Below are positions 44,969 to 56,246 of a stretch of DNA of 64,000 bases, piece by piece (the stretch's first letter is position 1; every line of letters starts with the position of its first letter). The notes under the pieces were generated by a model. It was not told the origin of the DNA, ran no database searches, and was given only the letters and a program-made list of their open reading frames with translations. The DNA is from a bacterium (GTDB lineage Bacteria > Cyanobacteriota > Vampirovibrionia > Gastranaerophilales > Gastranaerophilaceae), in the NCBI GenBank assembly GCA_017559905.1, contig JAFYQF010000024.1:1-64000 (forward strand), read 5' to 3'. The position numbers and the translations under genes are program-made.

Positions 44969-45130
44969 ACAATTAGAATAGCACGAAAATTATAATTGAG
45001 GGAATAGGTAAGAAAGTTAATATGTAAATAATTAAAAAAATCTTAAGGATTTTAATTTTTCTCAAGACATGTTATATAAATATAATATGAACCGATTATA
45101 TGGTTATAGACAAGAAAAGGAGAGGAAATT

Positions 45131-45415
45131 ATGATTAAACCATTAGGCGACAGAATTGTTATCAAAGTTATTGAAGATACAGAACAAACTTCAGGCGGAA
45201 TTTTTATTCCTGATAGCGCAAAAGAAAAACCTCAAAAAGGTGAAGTTGTAGCTGTTGGTTTGGGCAAAATGAACGAAAAAGGCGAAAGAGAACCTCTTGA
45301 TGTTAAAGTTGGTGACACAGTTCTTTACGCTAAATACGCTGGTACTGACGTAAAAATGGAAGGTACTGAATACAAAATTTTATCAATCAAAGACGCATTA
45401 GCAATTATTGAATAA
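45131..45415 (+). CDS. groS: Co-chaperonin GroES
   Basis: The 94-residue co-chaperonin starts [33 protein letters not shown] (residues 2-34; mobile loop EQTSGGI). It caps GroEL. AAGGAGAGG precedes the start. No inverted CIRCE element (TTAGCACTC...GAGTGCTAA) was found upstream, so HrcA control is not supported. Confidence 0.97.
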   Translation: MIKPLGDRIVIKVIEDTEQTSGGIFIPDSAKEKPQKGEVVAVGLGKMNEKGEREPLDVKVGDTVLYAKYAGTDVKMEGTEYKILSIKDALAIIE

Positions 45416-45428
45416 TTTAAGTCAATAG

Positions 45429-47084
<1,656 letters not shown>

Positions 47085-47106
47085 GTCTTACAAAATAAAT
47101 AATTAA

Positions 47107-47138
47107 GAGGCGAAGATATTAAATCTTCGCCTCCTTTT
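47107..47138 (+). terminator. Terminator of groES-groEL
   Basis: GAGGCGAAGAT (47107-47117) and ATCTTCGCCTC (47123-47133) form an 11-base stem with loop ATTAA and a short T run. Confidence 0.88.
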
Positions 47139-47162
47139 ATGTCTAACTATTTAACTAACAAA

Positions 47163-47450
47163 TTATTTCGCTACTGAAATAAATGTTGCACTAATACCTT
47201 TTGGCAAACCTAAAGGAAATACTGATTCTACATTTTTATCAATTTCTGATTGAATTGCTTCTTGATTTTTGTTTCTGTAATTATATCCGTAGCCTCTAAC
47301 TTTTTGTCCATTAATTGTATCAATTGAAATTCTTCTGATAACACCATTAACTTCTTGTGTTAAAACAAGTGCATCTGCCATATCCCACTCGTTGATAGCG
47401 TTAGCCATTTTTACTGTGTCTACTTTTTGTGCGTTAATTCCTGTTGTCAT
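47163..47450 (-). CDS. Small hypothetical protein
   Basis: The 95-residue product starts at ATG 47450 (MTTGINAQKVDTVKMANAINEWD), 6 bases after GGAG; a longer frame begins in leader. The sequence is mixed alpha/beta with ISIDTINGQKVRGYGYNYRNKNQEA and a hydrophobic end. I recognise no family, signal or membrane helix. It is convergent with groEL. Confidence 0.6.
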   Translation of the reverse strand: MTTGINAQKVDTVKMANAINEWDMADALVLTQEVNGVIRRISIDTINGQKVRGYGYNYRNKNQEAIQSEIDKNVESVFPLGLPKGISATFISVAK

Positions 47451-47540
47451 ATAAAACTCCTCCTCAATCATATCTCTCTTACTTATATAAAAGAAAATTA
47501 AAAGAGCTAATTTCAGAAGATGGATTTTTCGTTACAAAGC

Positions 47541-48458
47541 TTAACAAAACATTTCGCTAGAAAGATAACGTTCACCACTATCTGGGAGAATAACAACAAT
47601 CAACTTGCCTTTATTTTCAGGACATTTAGATAATTCATTTGCAGTCCAGAGTGCAGCTCCAGAAGAAATCCCAGACAAAATACCTTCTTCTTTAGCCAAT
47701 CTTTTAGCAAAAGAAATCGCATCTTCATCTTTCACTGCAACAACTTCATCAATCAAATCTGCAACATAATTTTCAGGAACAAAATTTGCACCAATCCCTT
47801 GAATTTTGTGAGCGCCAGCAAAACCTTTTGTCAAAAGTGGTGAGGAAGCTGGTTCAACTGCAACAGCTTTAACATTTGAATTTTTCGCTTTCAAACCTTT
47901 TGCTATCCCTGAAATAGTTCCACCAGTTCCCATACCTGCAACTATAAAATCAACTTTTCCATCAGTATCCTTCCAAATTTCTTCTGCAGTAGAAATCACA
48001 TGGCTTTCAGGATTTGCAGGATTAGAAAACTGTTGAGGGATAAAAGAGTTTTTAATTTCTTGATGAAGCTCATTTGCTTTATCAACGGCACCCTGCATTC
48101 CTTTTGTTCCATCCGTCAAAACAAGCTCTGCACCATAAGCAGACAAAAGCTTACGTCTTTCAATACTCATAGTTTCAGGCATAGTCAAAATCATCTTGTA
48201 ACCTTTTATAGCGCACGCTAGCGCAAGTCCTATCCCAGTATTTCCACTGGTTGGCTCTATAATAACGGTATCCTTATCAATTAAGCCAGCTTTTTCAGCC
48301 GTTTCAATCATATAAAGAGCTGGCCTATCTTTTACAGAACCCGCAGGATTTTGTTTCTCTAACTTAACAACAATATCCGCTTCTCCATCATTCATTTTGT
48401 TAATTTTAACCAATGGAGTATGTCCAATTAATTCTAAAACATTATTATAAATTTTCAT
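47541..48458 (-). CDS. cysK: Cysteine synthase A (O-acetylserine sulfhydrylase)
   Basis: This is a PLP enzyme making cysteine from O-acetylserine and sulfide. The start is ATG 48458 ([19 protein letters not shown]); a longer TTG-type frame overlaps the next gene. The PLP lysine motif NPAGSVKDR, the [10 protein letters not shown] loop and the [12 protein letters not shown] phosphate-binding loop are all present. The 305 residues are typical. It follows hydE by 19 bases in one unit. Confidence 0.95.
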   Translation of the reverse strand: MKIYNNVLELIGHTPLVKINKMNDGEADIVVKLEKQNPAGSVKDRPALYMIETAEKAGLIDKDTVIIEPTSGNTGIGLALACAIKGYKMILTMPETMSIERRKLLSAYGAELVLTDGTKGMQGAVDKANELHQEIKNSFIPQQFSNPANPESHVISTAEEIWKDTDGKVDFIVAGMGTGGTISGIAKGLKAKNSNVKAVAVEPASSPLLTKGFAGAHKIQGIGANFVPENYVADLIDEVVAVKDEDAISFAKRLAKEEGILSGISSGAALWTANELSKCPENKGKLIVVILPDSGERYLSSEMFC

Positions 48459-48477
48459 TTTGCACCGCCTTACTATC

Positions 48478-49500
48478 TTACTCAAGAAAAGACTTATTAT
48501 CGTTTCTGAACCCTCGCTTTAATGAAATTGTTCGCCCAATTTTTTTTAAGTCATCTTTTAAAGTTTCATAATCAACCGAAACTTTGCCTGGGTAAATTTC
48601 ATATTGCTTTTTTGCATTTTCCAAACCAACATTTGGCATCACAACATTTGCACCACTTTGCAAAGCCTTTAATCTACCATTTTCAACAAGAGTTTCCATA
48701 GCCGTTGTTGCTGGAATATTTATATTTGGCAACAATAATCTTGTTATCGCCATAACCTTTAGCGCTAATATAAAATCACCATCAACTTGACCTTTCAAAG
48801 GGGTATCAACATGCACTATCAATGGACCTATGCCAATCATATCAGCATCAAGTTCTTTATAAAACAAAATATCGTCCGCTAAATCTTCAACACTTTGTTC
48901 TGGAAGCCCGATTAAAGATCCCGTACCAGTTTCATAGCCTAATTTTTTCAAATCAAACAGGCATCTTTTACGATTTTCCAAAGTCATATTTGGGTGCATT
49001 TTTTTATATACAATAGGGTTTGTAGTTTCTATACGAAGTAAAAACCTATCAGCTCCAGCTTCTTTCAAAAGCTTATATTCTTCAAAAGAGCGCTCTCCAA
49101 TACTCAATGTTACAGCAATATCATTTTTTTTGATTTCTTTTATTATTTCAGCTAACATTTCGGCCGTAAAATAAGAATCTTCACCACTTTGAAGAACAAT
49201 TGTTTTATAACCTGATTGAATTGCAAAATTCGCCAAAGATAATATTTCATCTTTTGTAAGCCTAAAGCGTTTTACATTTTCATTATCACGGCGAATACCA
49301 CAATAAACACAATTGCAACGACAAATATTTGAAAACTCAATCAACGCCCTCAAATAAACCTCATCACCAATATACTCTTTTCGAACTTTATCTGCCACAG
49401 AAAACAAATATTCATTAATCGAATCATCTTTCAAAATTGAAAGAATCTCGTCCCGTGTTAAGTCGTGAGTAGTTTTTGCTTTATTAATCAAACTTTTCAT
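48478..49500 (-). CDS. hydE: [FeFe]-hydrogenase maturation radical SAM enzyme HydE
   Basis: HydE helps assemble the diiron subsite of the H-cluster. The 340-residue product has the radical SAM CxxxCxxC set Cys60, Cys64 and Cys67 (with an extra Cys62 between), the GIRRDN motif, LQSGED, and [24 protein letters not shown] (near residues 155-178), which are HydE hallmarks. ATG 49500 is preceded by TATAAT at 49507-49512 and no ribosome site, so a leaderless transcript is possible; GTG 49515 is an alternative. No hydrogenase or hydF/hydG is in the window. Confidence 0.88.
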   Translation of the reverse strand: MKSLINKAKTTHDLTRDEILSILKDDSINEYLFSVADKVRKEYIGDEVYLRALIEFSNICRCNCVYCGIRRDNENVKRFRLTKDEILSLANFAIQSGYKTIVLQSGEDSYFTAEMLAEIIKEIKKNDIAVTLSIGERSFEEYKLLKEAGADRFLLRIETTNPIVYKKMHPNMTLENRKRCLFDLKKLGYETGTGSLIGLPEQSVEDLADDILFYKELDADMIGIGPLIVHVDTPLKGQVDGDFILALKVMAITRLLLPNINIPATTAMETLVENGRLKALQSGANVVMPNVGLENAKKQYEIYPGKVSVDYETLKDDLKKIGRTISLKRGFRNDNKSFLE

Positions 49501-49572
49501 AAAATAATTATACACAAAATAGCAAAAAAATTTATTTACATGTATTATATAAATAGAAGAAAAGGAGAAAAC

Positions 49573-49821
49573 ATGAACAGTATTTTATTAACATCTAACA
49601 TCAACAAATTTGTTGGTACAAAAATTGCCCCAAAAAGTTTCAAATACAACGGAGAAATTATTGAAAAAAATTTAAATAAAGTAATCGGCGACAAATTCAC
49701 ACCATCAATTACAAAAGAACCAACAATTGACAAAGCAACTCTTATGAAAGCTCTTGAAAGACCAAAATTTTTAACAAAAAGTATTTCTGATTTTTACAAA
49801 AATTTTGGTTTAAAAAAATAA
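49573..49821 (+). CDS. Small hypothetical basic protein
   Basis: The 82-residue product starts at ATG 49573 (MNSILLTSNINKFVGTKIAPKSFKYNG), preceded by AAAGGAGAAAAC; the open frame upstream is leader. It is basic and has a mild SFKYN element near its N-terminus. No signal peptide, no recognised family. It is followed after 24 bases by a lipoprotein-like gene that may be co-transcribed. Confidence 0.6.
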   Translation: MNSILLTSNINKFVGTKIAPKSFKYNGEIIEKNLNKVIGDKFTPSITKEPTIDKATLMKALERPKFLTKSISDFYKNFGLKK

Positions 49822-49845
49822 TAGCACCATAAGAGGTTATAAATT

Positions 49846-50343
49846 ATGAAAATTACGACTGTAACCAAAATTGTGGCAGGGACAATGTTAATTTCTCTAA
49901 ATGCGTGCAGAGGCAACATCCACAAGGTTGCACACAAAACACATTTCCCCATAATTGAACGTGTCGATTCATTTGCAAAAGCAGCTATAAATAACGTTGA
50001 CACAACTGGACTTGAATTATTCAAAGTCGACACTATTCATATTAACAACGCAAAACTAAATTCCCCAATAGAATTTGCTAAAAATTTACAAGAAAAAGCA
50101 ATTTCAAACGCTGCTGCTAGGAAAGTTTTAGTAGATTCTCACATTGGTTATGGCTACGGCTTTAAATTGACTGGCGGTCACGGTTATGGGCTTGTTAGAA
50201 AAAACACATACAAATCAAAATATTTGATAGAAAGTGCAAAACCTGTTATGCAAAATATAGTTTTTGCAAACAGGCACGAAAATGAATTCTATGTTCCAGT
50301 TAGCTACTATGCAAAGAAAAATCCTGAACTAGAAAAGAAATAA
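49846..50343 (+). CDS. Lipoprotein-like hypothetical
   Basis: The 165-residue product has a lipoprotein-type signal with the lipobox LNAC (Cys21). The mature sequence has no family I recognise; it has a Gly/Tyr/His-rich segment (HIGYGYGFKLTGGHGYGL) that could form a beta hairpin. Ribosome site AGAGG. Convergent with ileS, sharing a strong terminator. Confidence 0.6.
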   Translation: MKITTVTKIVAGTMLISLNACRGNIHKVAHKTHFPIIERVDSFAKAAINNVDTTGLELFKVDTIHINNAKLNSPIEFAKNLQEKAISNAAARKVLVDSHIGYGYGFKLTGGHGYGLVRKNTYKSKYLIESAKPVMQNIVFANRHENEFYVPVSYYAKKNPELEKK

Positions 50344-50344
50344 G

Positions 50345-50376
50345 AAAAAAGGCGGTTTTTAAAAACCGCCTTTTTT
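50345..50376. terminator. Bidirectional terminator between a lipoprotein gene and ileS
   Basis: A perfect palindrome GGCGGTTTTTAAAAACCGCC (50351-50370) with A and T runs on its two sides. It can terminate both convergent transcripts. Confidence 0.9.
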
Positions 50377-50393
50377 ATATCTTGTAATTTATT

Positions 50394-53201
50394 CTATTTA
50401 ATAGCGTCTGCGCATTCTTCACAAATTCCGTCAGAATTTAGAGTTCTATATTTCCAACATCTTGCACATTTTTCACCTTCTGCAGCAGTTACCCAAACTG
50501 TATAATCGTCTTCTTTATATTCATTCAAGACATTTAGAGGTTTTTCTGAAGCAACTTTTGCTTGAGAAGTGATAAAAATATTGCAAAGTTCATCTTCATT
50601 TGCTTTTAGAACTGTGTCATCTTTTACATTTACGTAAACAGCAACTTCTAATGAGCTTCCAACTTTTTTATCAGCTCTTAATGGTTCAATAGCACGGCTG
50701 ACAACTTCACGAGCTTTCAAGATTTTAGCGAAGTCTTCTTCAACAGTAGCGTTGTTCCATTCTGGAGTAACTTTAACCCAATCAGCCAGCAAGATACTTT
50801 CTAATCCACCTTTTTGACATTCTGGAACGCTTGCCCAAATATCTTCTGCTTGGTGAGGCATTACAGGTGTTAAAACTCTTACTAACGCTTGTAAGTTTTC
50901 ATAAAGAACAGTTTGACAAGCACGACGAGAGAGCGATTTTTTGCCTGCTGTGTATAATCTATCTTTCACGATATCAAGATAGAATGAACTCAAGTCATTT
51001 GTTGCAAAGTTTTGAAGAGCTTGGAAATATTTATAGAATTCGTAGCTTTCAAAAGACTCTGTAATTTCTGCAATAACTTTATTCAATTTGTGCAATGCAA
51101 ATTTATCAATTGGCTTCAAGTCTTGATATTTTACATAATCAACTGCAGGGTCAAAATCAAACAAGTTACCGAGCAAAAATCTTGCAGTGTTTCTTGTTTT
51201 CTTAAATATTTCAGCAAGTTGTTTAATAATATTATCACCGATTTTTGTATCGTTTCTGTAATCAACAGAAGCTGCCCAAAGTCTTAAAATATCAGTACCG
51301 TAAACCTTGATAACTTCTTGTGGAGTTACAACGTTACCGATTGATTTTGACATTTTCTTACCTTCACCGTCCATTACAAAACCGTGAGTTAATACAGATT
51401 TGTATGGAGCTTTTTCTTGAGTTGCAATTGCAGTCAACAATGAAGATTGGAACCAACCTCTATATTGGTCAGAACCTTCAAGATACATATCAACTGGAAT
51501 GTGTCCTAACTCTTGAGCACGTTTTTCAACAACAGCTCTCCAAGTAATACCAGAATCAAACCAAACATCCATAATATCAGTTTCTTTACGGAAGTGGTTT
51601 TTACCACAAATTGGACACTTAAATCCTGCTGGTAACAATTCTTCTGCTGAATATTTTACCCAAGCATCAGAACTTTCTTTTTCAAAAATATCTGCCACGT
51701 TTTTGATAGTTTCATCAGTAACAATTGCTTCGCCACAATCTTCACAATAGAATACCGGAATTGGAACACCCCAAGCTCTTTGACGAGAAATACACCAGTC
51801 AGTTCTGCTTGCTACCATGTTTGAAATTCTTATTTCACCATTTGCAGGAATCCATTTAATATCTTTTATTGCTTCAAGAGTTTTTTCTCTGAATTTGTCA
51901 ACTTTAACAAACCATTGTGGAGTAGCTCTGTAAATAACAGGCTTTTTACATCTCCAACAATGTGGATAACTGTGGTTAATATCTTGTTGTTTTAATAAAG
52001 CTTTGCAAGCACTCAATTTTTCAATAACAATAGAATTACCTTGATAATAAGGAACTCCTACCAAATCTTTATCATTAACAGCTTCTGTCCAAACACCCCT
52101 GCTATCAAGCGGTGAAAATACTTCGATACCATATTTACAACCAACTTCATAGTCCTCAAGACCGTGTCCAGGAGCAGTATGAACTGAACCTGTACCAGCA
52201 TCTAGCGTTACGTGTTCTCCCAAAATAATTGGAGATTTTCTATTTACTAATGGGTGAGTAGTATTTAAAAGTTCTAAATCTTGACCAATGCAAGAACCTA
52301 CAACTTTGATGTCACTTTCTTCCCATTCTACATCCGCTAAAAATGCGCCCAACAATGCTTGCGCAACTACATAAACATCTCCGCCTTTTTCAAAGAATGT
52401 ATATTCAAATCTTGGGTGCATACTGATTGCCATGTTTGATGGAATTGTCCAAGGAGTAGTTGTCCAAATAACTGCATATATATCTTTGCCTGAAATGTTA
52501 ATCATTTTACTGATTTTTTCAGTAGCTTCATTATCGAATTTGAATCTTACATAAATAGAAGTAGAAGTGTGATCTGCATATTCAACTTCAGCTTCAGCAA
52601 GAGCTGTTTCACAAGATGCACACCAGTAAACAGGTTTAAGACCTTTTTCAACATATCCTTTTTTGAACATTTCTCCAAATACTCTGATTTGTTCTGCTTC
52701 AAATTCAGGATTGATTGTCAAATAAGGATGATCCCAATCACCCCAAACACCAAGACGTTTAAATTCAGCTTCTTGTCCTTTCAAGTTTTTATGAGCAAAT
52801 TCTCTACATTTTGCTCTCAATTCTGTTGGAGTAAGCGCATTTCGTCCACCTTTAATATTTTTCACAACAGCGTTTTCAATAGGCAAACCATGAGCATCAT
52901 AACCTGGAACGTATGGCGCATAAAATCCTTGCATAGATTTATAACGAATTAGAATATCTTTAAGAATTTTATTTAAAGCGTGACCAATATGAATTTTGTC
53001 AGAGCTTAAATATGGAGGTCCATCATGCAAGATAAAACTATTAGTTTTATCTCTTTGTGCCAAGTTTTTTTCATAAACTTTTATTTCATCCCAAAATTTT
53101 TGGATTTCAAGTTCACGAACTGTAGCATTTGCCCTCATCGCCAACGTAGTTTGCGGAAGGTTTAAAGTGTCCTTTAATTCAACTTTTGTAGTTTCACTCA
53201 T
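50394..53201 (-). CDS. ileS: Isoleucine--tRNA ligase
   Basis: The 935-residue class I synthetase charges tRNA-Ile and edits valine. The HIGH motif is in KIHIGHALNKILKD, and KMSKS is in GKKMSKSIGN. The zinc site is CARCWKYR...CEECAD near the C-terminus. It starts 6 bases after the stop codon of the upstream symporter gene, so the two are likely coupled. Confidence 0.98.
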   Translation of the reverse strand: MSETTKVELKDTLNLPQTTLAMRANATVRELEIQKFWDEIKVYEKNLAQRDKTNSFILHDGPPYLSSDKIHIGHALNKILKDILIRYKSMQGFYAPYVPGYDAHGLPIENAVVKNIKGGRNALTPTELRAKCREFAHKNLKGQEAEFKRLGVWGDWDHPYLTINPEFEAEQIRVFGEMFKKGYVEKGLKPVYWCASCETALAEAEVEYADHTSTSIYVRFKFDNEATEKISKMINISGKDIYAVIWTTTPWTIPSNMAISMHPRFEYTFFEKGGDVYVVAQALLGAFLADVEWEESDIKVVGSCIGQDLELLNTTHPLVNRKSPIILGEHVTLDAGTGSVHTAPGHGLEDYEVGCKYGIEVFSPLDSRGVWTEAVNDKDLVGVPYYQGNSIVIEKLSACKALLKQQDINHSYPHCWRCKKPVIYRATPQWFVKVDKFREKTLEAIKDIKWIPANGEIRISNMVASRTDWCISRQRAWGVPIPVFYCEDCGEAIVTDETIKNVADIFEKESSDAWVKYSAEELLPAGFKCPICGKNHFRKETDIMDVWFDSGITWRAVVEKRAQELGHIPVDMYLEGSDQYRGWFQSSLLTAIATQEKAPYKSVLTHGFVMDGEGKKMSKSIGNVVTPQEVIKVYGTDILRLWAASVDYRNDTKIGDNIIKQLAEIFKKTRNTARFLLGNLFDFDPAVDYVKYQDLKPIDKFALHKLNKVIAEITESFESYEFYKYFQALQNFATNDLSSFYLDIVKDRLYTAGKKSLSRRACQTVLYENLQALVRVLTPVMPHQAEDIWASVPECQKGGLESILLADWVKVTPEWNNATVEEDFAKILKAREVVSRAIEPLRADKKVGSSLEVAVYVNVKDDTVLKANEDELCNIFITSQAKVASEKPLNVLNEYKEDDYTVWVTAAEGEKCARCWKYRTLNSDGICEECADAIK

Positions 53202-53206
53202 TTTCG

Positions 53207-54526
53207 TTACCCTTCTATTATATCATTTTCTATCGTGTTATCTTTTTTACCAATTTTGAACGTAAAGCCTTCTTCTTTAGAAACCCTTACGAACTCTTTC
53301 ATCTTATCATAATCAAAAACTTTTTCCCATCTTGCAATCACAACTGTTGCAACGCAATTACCAATAAGGTTTACAGTAGTTCTTCCCATATCAAGAATTT
53401 GGTCTATACCCAAAAGAATTGCAACACCAATAATCGGAATATCAAAACTTGCTAAAGTTCCAGCAAGTACAATCAAAGAAACTCTCGGAACGCCAGCAAT
53501 ACCCTTACTTGTTAGCATCAATGCCAACATCATTACTATTTGTTGATTTATATCAAGATTTATACCAACAATTTGAGATGAAAAAATTACAGCCATAGCC
53601 AAATACAACGTACTTCCATCCAAGTTAAAAGTGTAACCTGTCGGCATAACAAATCCAACTATATTTTTAGGAACACCAAATCTTTCCATAATTTCCATTG
53701 CTTTTGGAAATGCCGCTTCTGAACTAGCTGTTGTGAATGCCAACAATGCTGGCTCTTGTATTGCTCTTAATAAATTTCTGAAAGAAATTCTTGCAATTTT
53801 ACAAGCAATAAACAAAACCAAAACAACAAAAATAGCTAACGCCGCATATAATGAACCTATAATTTTGCAATAGTTTTTCAAAACAGATAAACCATTTGCG
53901 CCAACCGTTGCAGAAATAGCACCAAAAATTCCCAATGGTGCAAAATACATAACGTATTCTGTGAACTTGAACATTATCTGCGAAACTGAATTCAATAAAT
54001 CCATAACAGGTTCAGCTTTTTTACCAACTGCACAAATTGCTAATGCAAAAAATATTGAGAATACTACGATTTGCAACAAATTACCCTGCGCCATAGCATC
54101 TACAATACTGGTTGGGAATATTTCAGTAATCATTGCACCAACAGAAGTATGTGCAGGTGTTGCGAATGCAAAAAGTTCAGCTTCCTGCATTTGTATTGAA
54201 CTAACAGAATTACCTGAAACAAAACCAACACCAGGTTTAAAAATATTACCAACGGTTAAACCGATAGCAAGTGCTAATGTTGTTACTATTTCAAAATAAA
54301 TTATTGTCTTAAGCCCAATTTTCCCAAGACGTTTGGTATCCCCGTGCCCAGCGATACCAACAACCAAAGTTGCAAACAACAACGGCGCTATAATCATTTT
54401 TACCATACGTAAAAATATTGCAGCTAACGGTCGCATCTTTACTGCAAACTCCGGGAAAAAATGTCCGAAAACTACACCTAAAATAAGTGCTAAAAATATC
54501 AGGGCTGTAAGTTTAGAATGTTTCAA
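53207..54526 (-). CDS. Dicarboxylate/amino acid:cation symporter (DAACS family)
   Basis: The 439-residue membrane protein of the GltP/DctA type starts with multiple helices (KLTALIFLALILGVVFG) and contains GYTFNLDGSTLYLAMAVIF and TSKGIAGVPRVSLIVLAGTL, then INLIGNCVATVV-type ends. Substrates could be glutamate, aspartate or C4-dicarboxylates. The TTG start at 54526 is preceded by GAGGTGAG. It lies just 5 bases upstream of ileS. Confidence 0.9.
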   Translation of the reverse strand: MKHSKLTALIFLALILGVVFGHFFPEFAVKMRPLAAIFLRMVKMIIAPLLFATLVVGIAGHGDTKRLGKIGLKTIIYFEIVTTLALAIGLTVGNIFKPGVGFVSGNSVSSIQMQEAELFAFATPAHTSVGAMITEIFPTSIVDAMAQGNLLQIVVFSIFFALAICAVGKKAEPVMDLLNSVSQIMFKFTEYVMYFAPLGIFGAISATVGANGLSVLKNYCKIIGSLYAALAIFVVLVLFIACKIARISFRNLLRAIQEPALLAFTTASSEAAFPKAMEIMERFGVPKNIVGFVMPTGYTFNLDGSTLYLAMAVIFSSQIVGINLDINQQIVMMLALMLTSKGIAGVPRVSLIVLAGTLASFDIPIIGVAILLGIDQILDMGRTTVNLIGNCVATVVIARWEKVFDYDKMKEFVRVSKEEGFTFKIGKKDNTIENDIIEG

Positions 54527-54644
54527 GTATTCTCACCTCATTTGCAATTATATTACAAACATAGAAATAAATTAATTTTCACATATATATTTTGTAACAA
54601 ATACACTTATTCCGCTATTTTTGTGTTAAATAAGTAATAGAATA

Positions 54645-56099
54645 ATGCAAATAACCTTAAATACATTTAGCCCAAATAAGAGAAATAGCAAAGCTTTCCA
54701 CCCATATACAAATCAAATTGGAGAGCCAAATTTTTGTGCTATGAAAAAAAGTGCATTTAAAGGATTTGAACTTGAATGCGTTAATCGTTTCAAAGCACCA
54801 ATTGAAACATTTAATTCTAAAAAAGATTTACAAAAATGGGCAAAAGATAGATTAAGAAAAACATTGCGAGCAGAACAATACAAAACAAATGACCACATAA
54901 TTTCAGCAGAAAGAATTGACATTCTAGAAGGCTGGAATAGCTTTTTTACAAGAGATGAAAGCTACAAAAACAATCCTGCATTATCTCTAATTATCGCTGA
55001 CGGCATCACTAAAAATTTAAGCAAAACTAACAAAGATATTCCACCAATTTTATACCCAAAAGCATTGTTAGAAACCTTAAGACAAATTAGAAAAAATATG
55101 TCAGAAATAAAAGGATATTCTTTCAATTTTGGAAAAGTTTACGGAGAGAATTTGCGCAATATCGTCACAAAAGATGTCGAAACTATTACAAACTCAGATG
55201 AAACAAAGTGGGTAAAAATCCCATCCGCCGACAACGACGATACAAATTTCGACTTAAACGTTGAAAAATTAAAAATACTTTCTCACAGGACTTGGTGCAC
55301 AAAATTCACTCACGCAAGACCATATCTTTCTGCAGGAGATATGTATATTTATCTCGAAAAAGGTAAACCAAAAGTTTGCATAAGATTAATCAATGACTCA
55401 ATAGACGAAATTCAAGGCAAAAAAAATAATGGATATATTCCTGTCGATGAAATTGACAATGTTATTGATTTTATAAATAAAGAAGGGCTAGACCCAAACT
55501 TAATCAAAGGAAAAATTAAAGAGGCAAAAGAAGCAAAAAAAACTTACATTGAATTAAAAACAAAAATAGAACCTTTAATTAAAAAAAATGATAGGAAAAG
55601 ACTGTTTGCACTGTTTAACATAAGAGCAAACTTTGACGAAGATGGGAAACTTATTCTTTCTCATTACAATCAACCTAGCAAACATTATTCATATACAGAT
55701 TTAGGAATTAATGAAAATAAATTACTTGCTGGCCTGAAAAAAATTGAACGAGATGGAGATTTTATGTATTCATCTCTAGAAGTCTTGGAAGATTTGGAAG
55801 AAATTGGACATAACGCATACTTTAATAATAGTCCAATGCGCCGATTACCAAAACTCAAATCTATTGGGCTTTCAGCTAAATTCCCAGAAAACTTTAAAGA
55901 AGCTCCACAACTTGAATCCATCGGGTTTAATGCGTGGATGTGCAACTGTGATGATATGCAATTTAACTCACTAAAAAGAATTAATGGAGATTTATTCATC
56001 ACAGATTCAAAAATTAAAATTCTACCTGAACTAGAAACTGTTACTGGCGAAATTCACAACCGCAATTCAGAAACAGAATTTCCAAAATTAATCAAGTAA
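54645..56099 (+). CDS. Hypothetical protein with leucine-rich-like C-terminal repeats
   Basis: I recognise no named family. The 484-residue protein has an N-terminal AFKGF element (about residues 38-42) and a helical, charged middle. Its C-terminal tail (about 365-484) carries imperfect repeats of the type LxxLxxIGxNAxF: LEDLEEIGHNAYFNNSPMRRLP, LKSIGLSAKFPENFKEAP, LESIGFNAWM. These resemble leucine-rich repeats. There is no signal peptide or membrane helix and no clear ribosome site before the ATG. A near-palindrome TTGTAACAA lies at 54592-54600 upstream. Confidence 0.6.
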   Translation: MQITLNTFSPNKRNSKAFHPYTNQIGEPNFCAMKKSAFKGFELECVNRFKAPIETFNSKKDLQKWAKDRLRKTLRAEQYKTNDHIISAERIDILEGWNSFFTRDESYKNNPALSLIIADGITKNLSKTNKDIPPILYPKALLETLRQIRKNMSEIKGYSFNFGKVYGENLRNIVTKDVETITNSDETKWVKIPSADNDDTNFDLNVEKLKILSHRTWCTKFTHARPYLSAGDMYIYLEKGKPKVCIRLINDSIDEIQGKKNNGYIPVDEIDNVIDFINKEGLDPNLIKGKIKEAKEAKKTYIELKTKIEPLIKKNDRKRLFALFNIRANFDEDGKLILSHYNQPSKHYSYTDLGINENKLLAGLKKIERDGDFMYSSLEVLEDLEEIGHNAYFNNSPMRRLPKLKSIGLSAKFPENFKEAPQLESIGFNAWMCNCDDMQFNSLKRINGDLFITDSKIKILPELETVTGEIHNRNSETEFPKLIK

Positions 56100-56246
56100 C
56101 AATTTTGTAATAGTTGAAGTTCCATGTTGCATGCCTTTTGAAATTGATGTATCATTGTTTAATAAACCATGCTTTAAATATTTTTTATTTATGGGGATGA
56201 TTAGGTTTAAAAATTTAAGTAAGAAGATTCATATATGGAGGTTAGT

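Noticed and set aside
45000-45130. CIRCE/HrcA operator upstream of groES
   Set aside because: The inverted repeat TTAGCACTC-N9-GAGTGCTAA is not present; only short weak stems were seen.
56100-56234. Cobalamin riboswitch or NrdR box upstream of nrdJ
   Set aside because: No B12 box (GCCACTG) or paired NrdR-type palindromes were found; only a short CATG-TTG-CATG palindrome.
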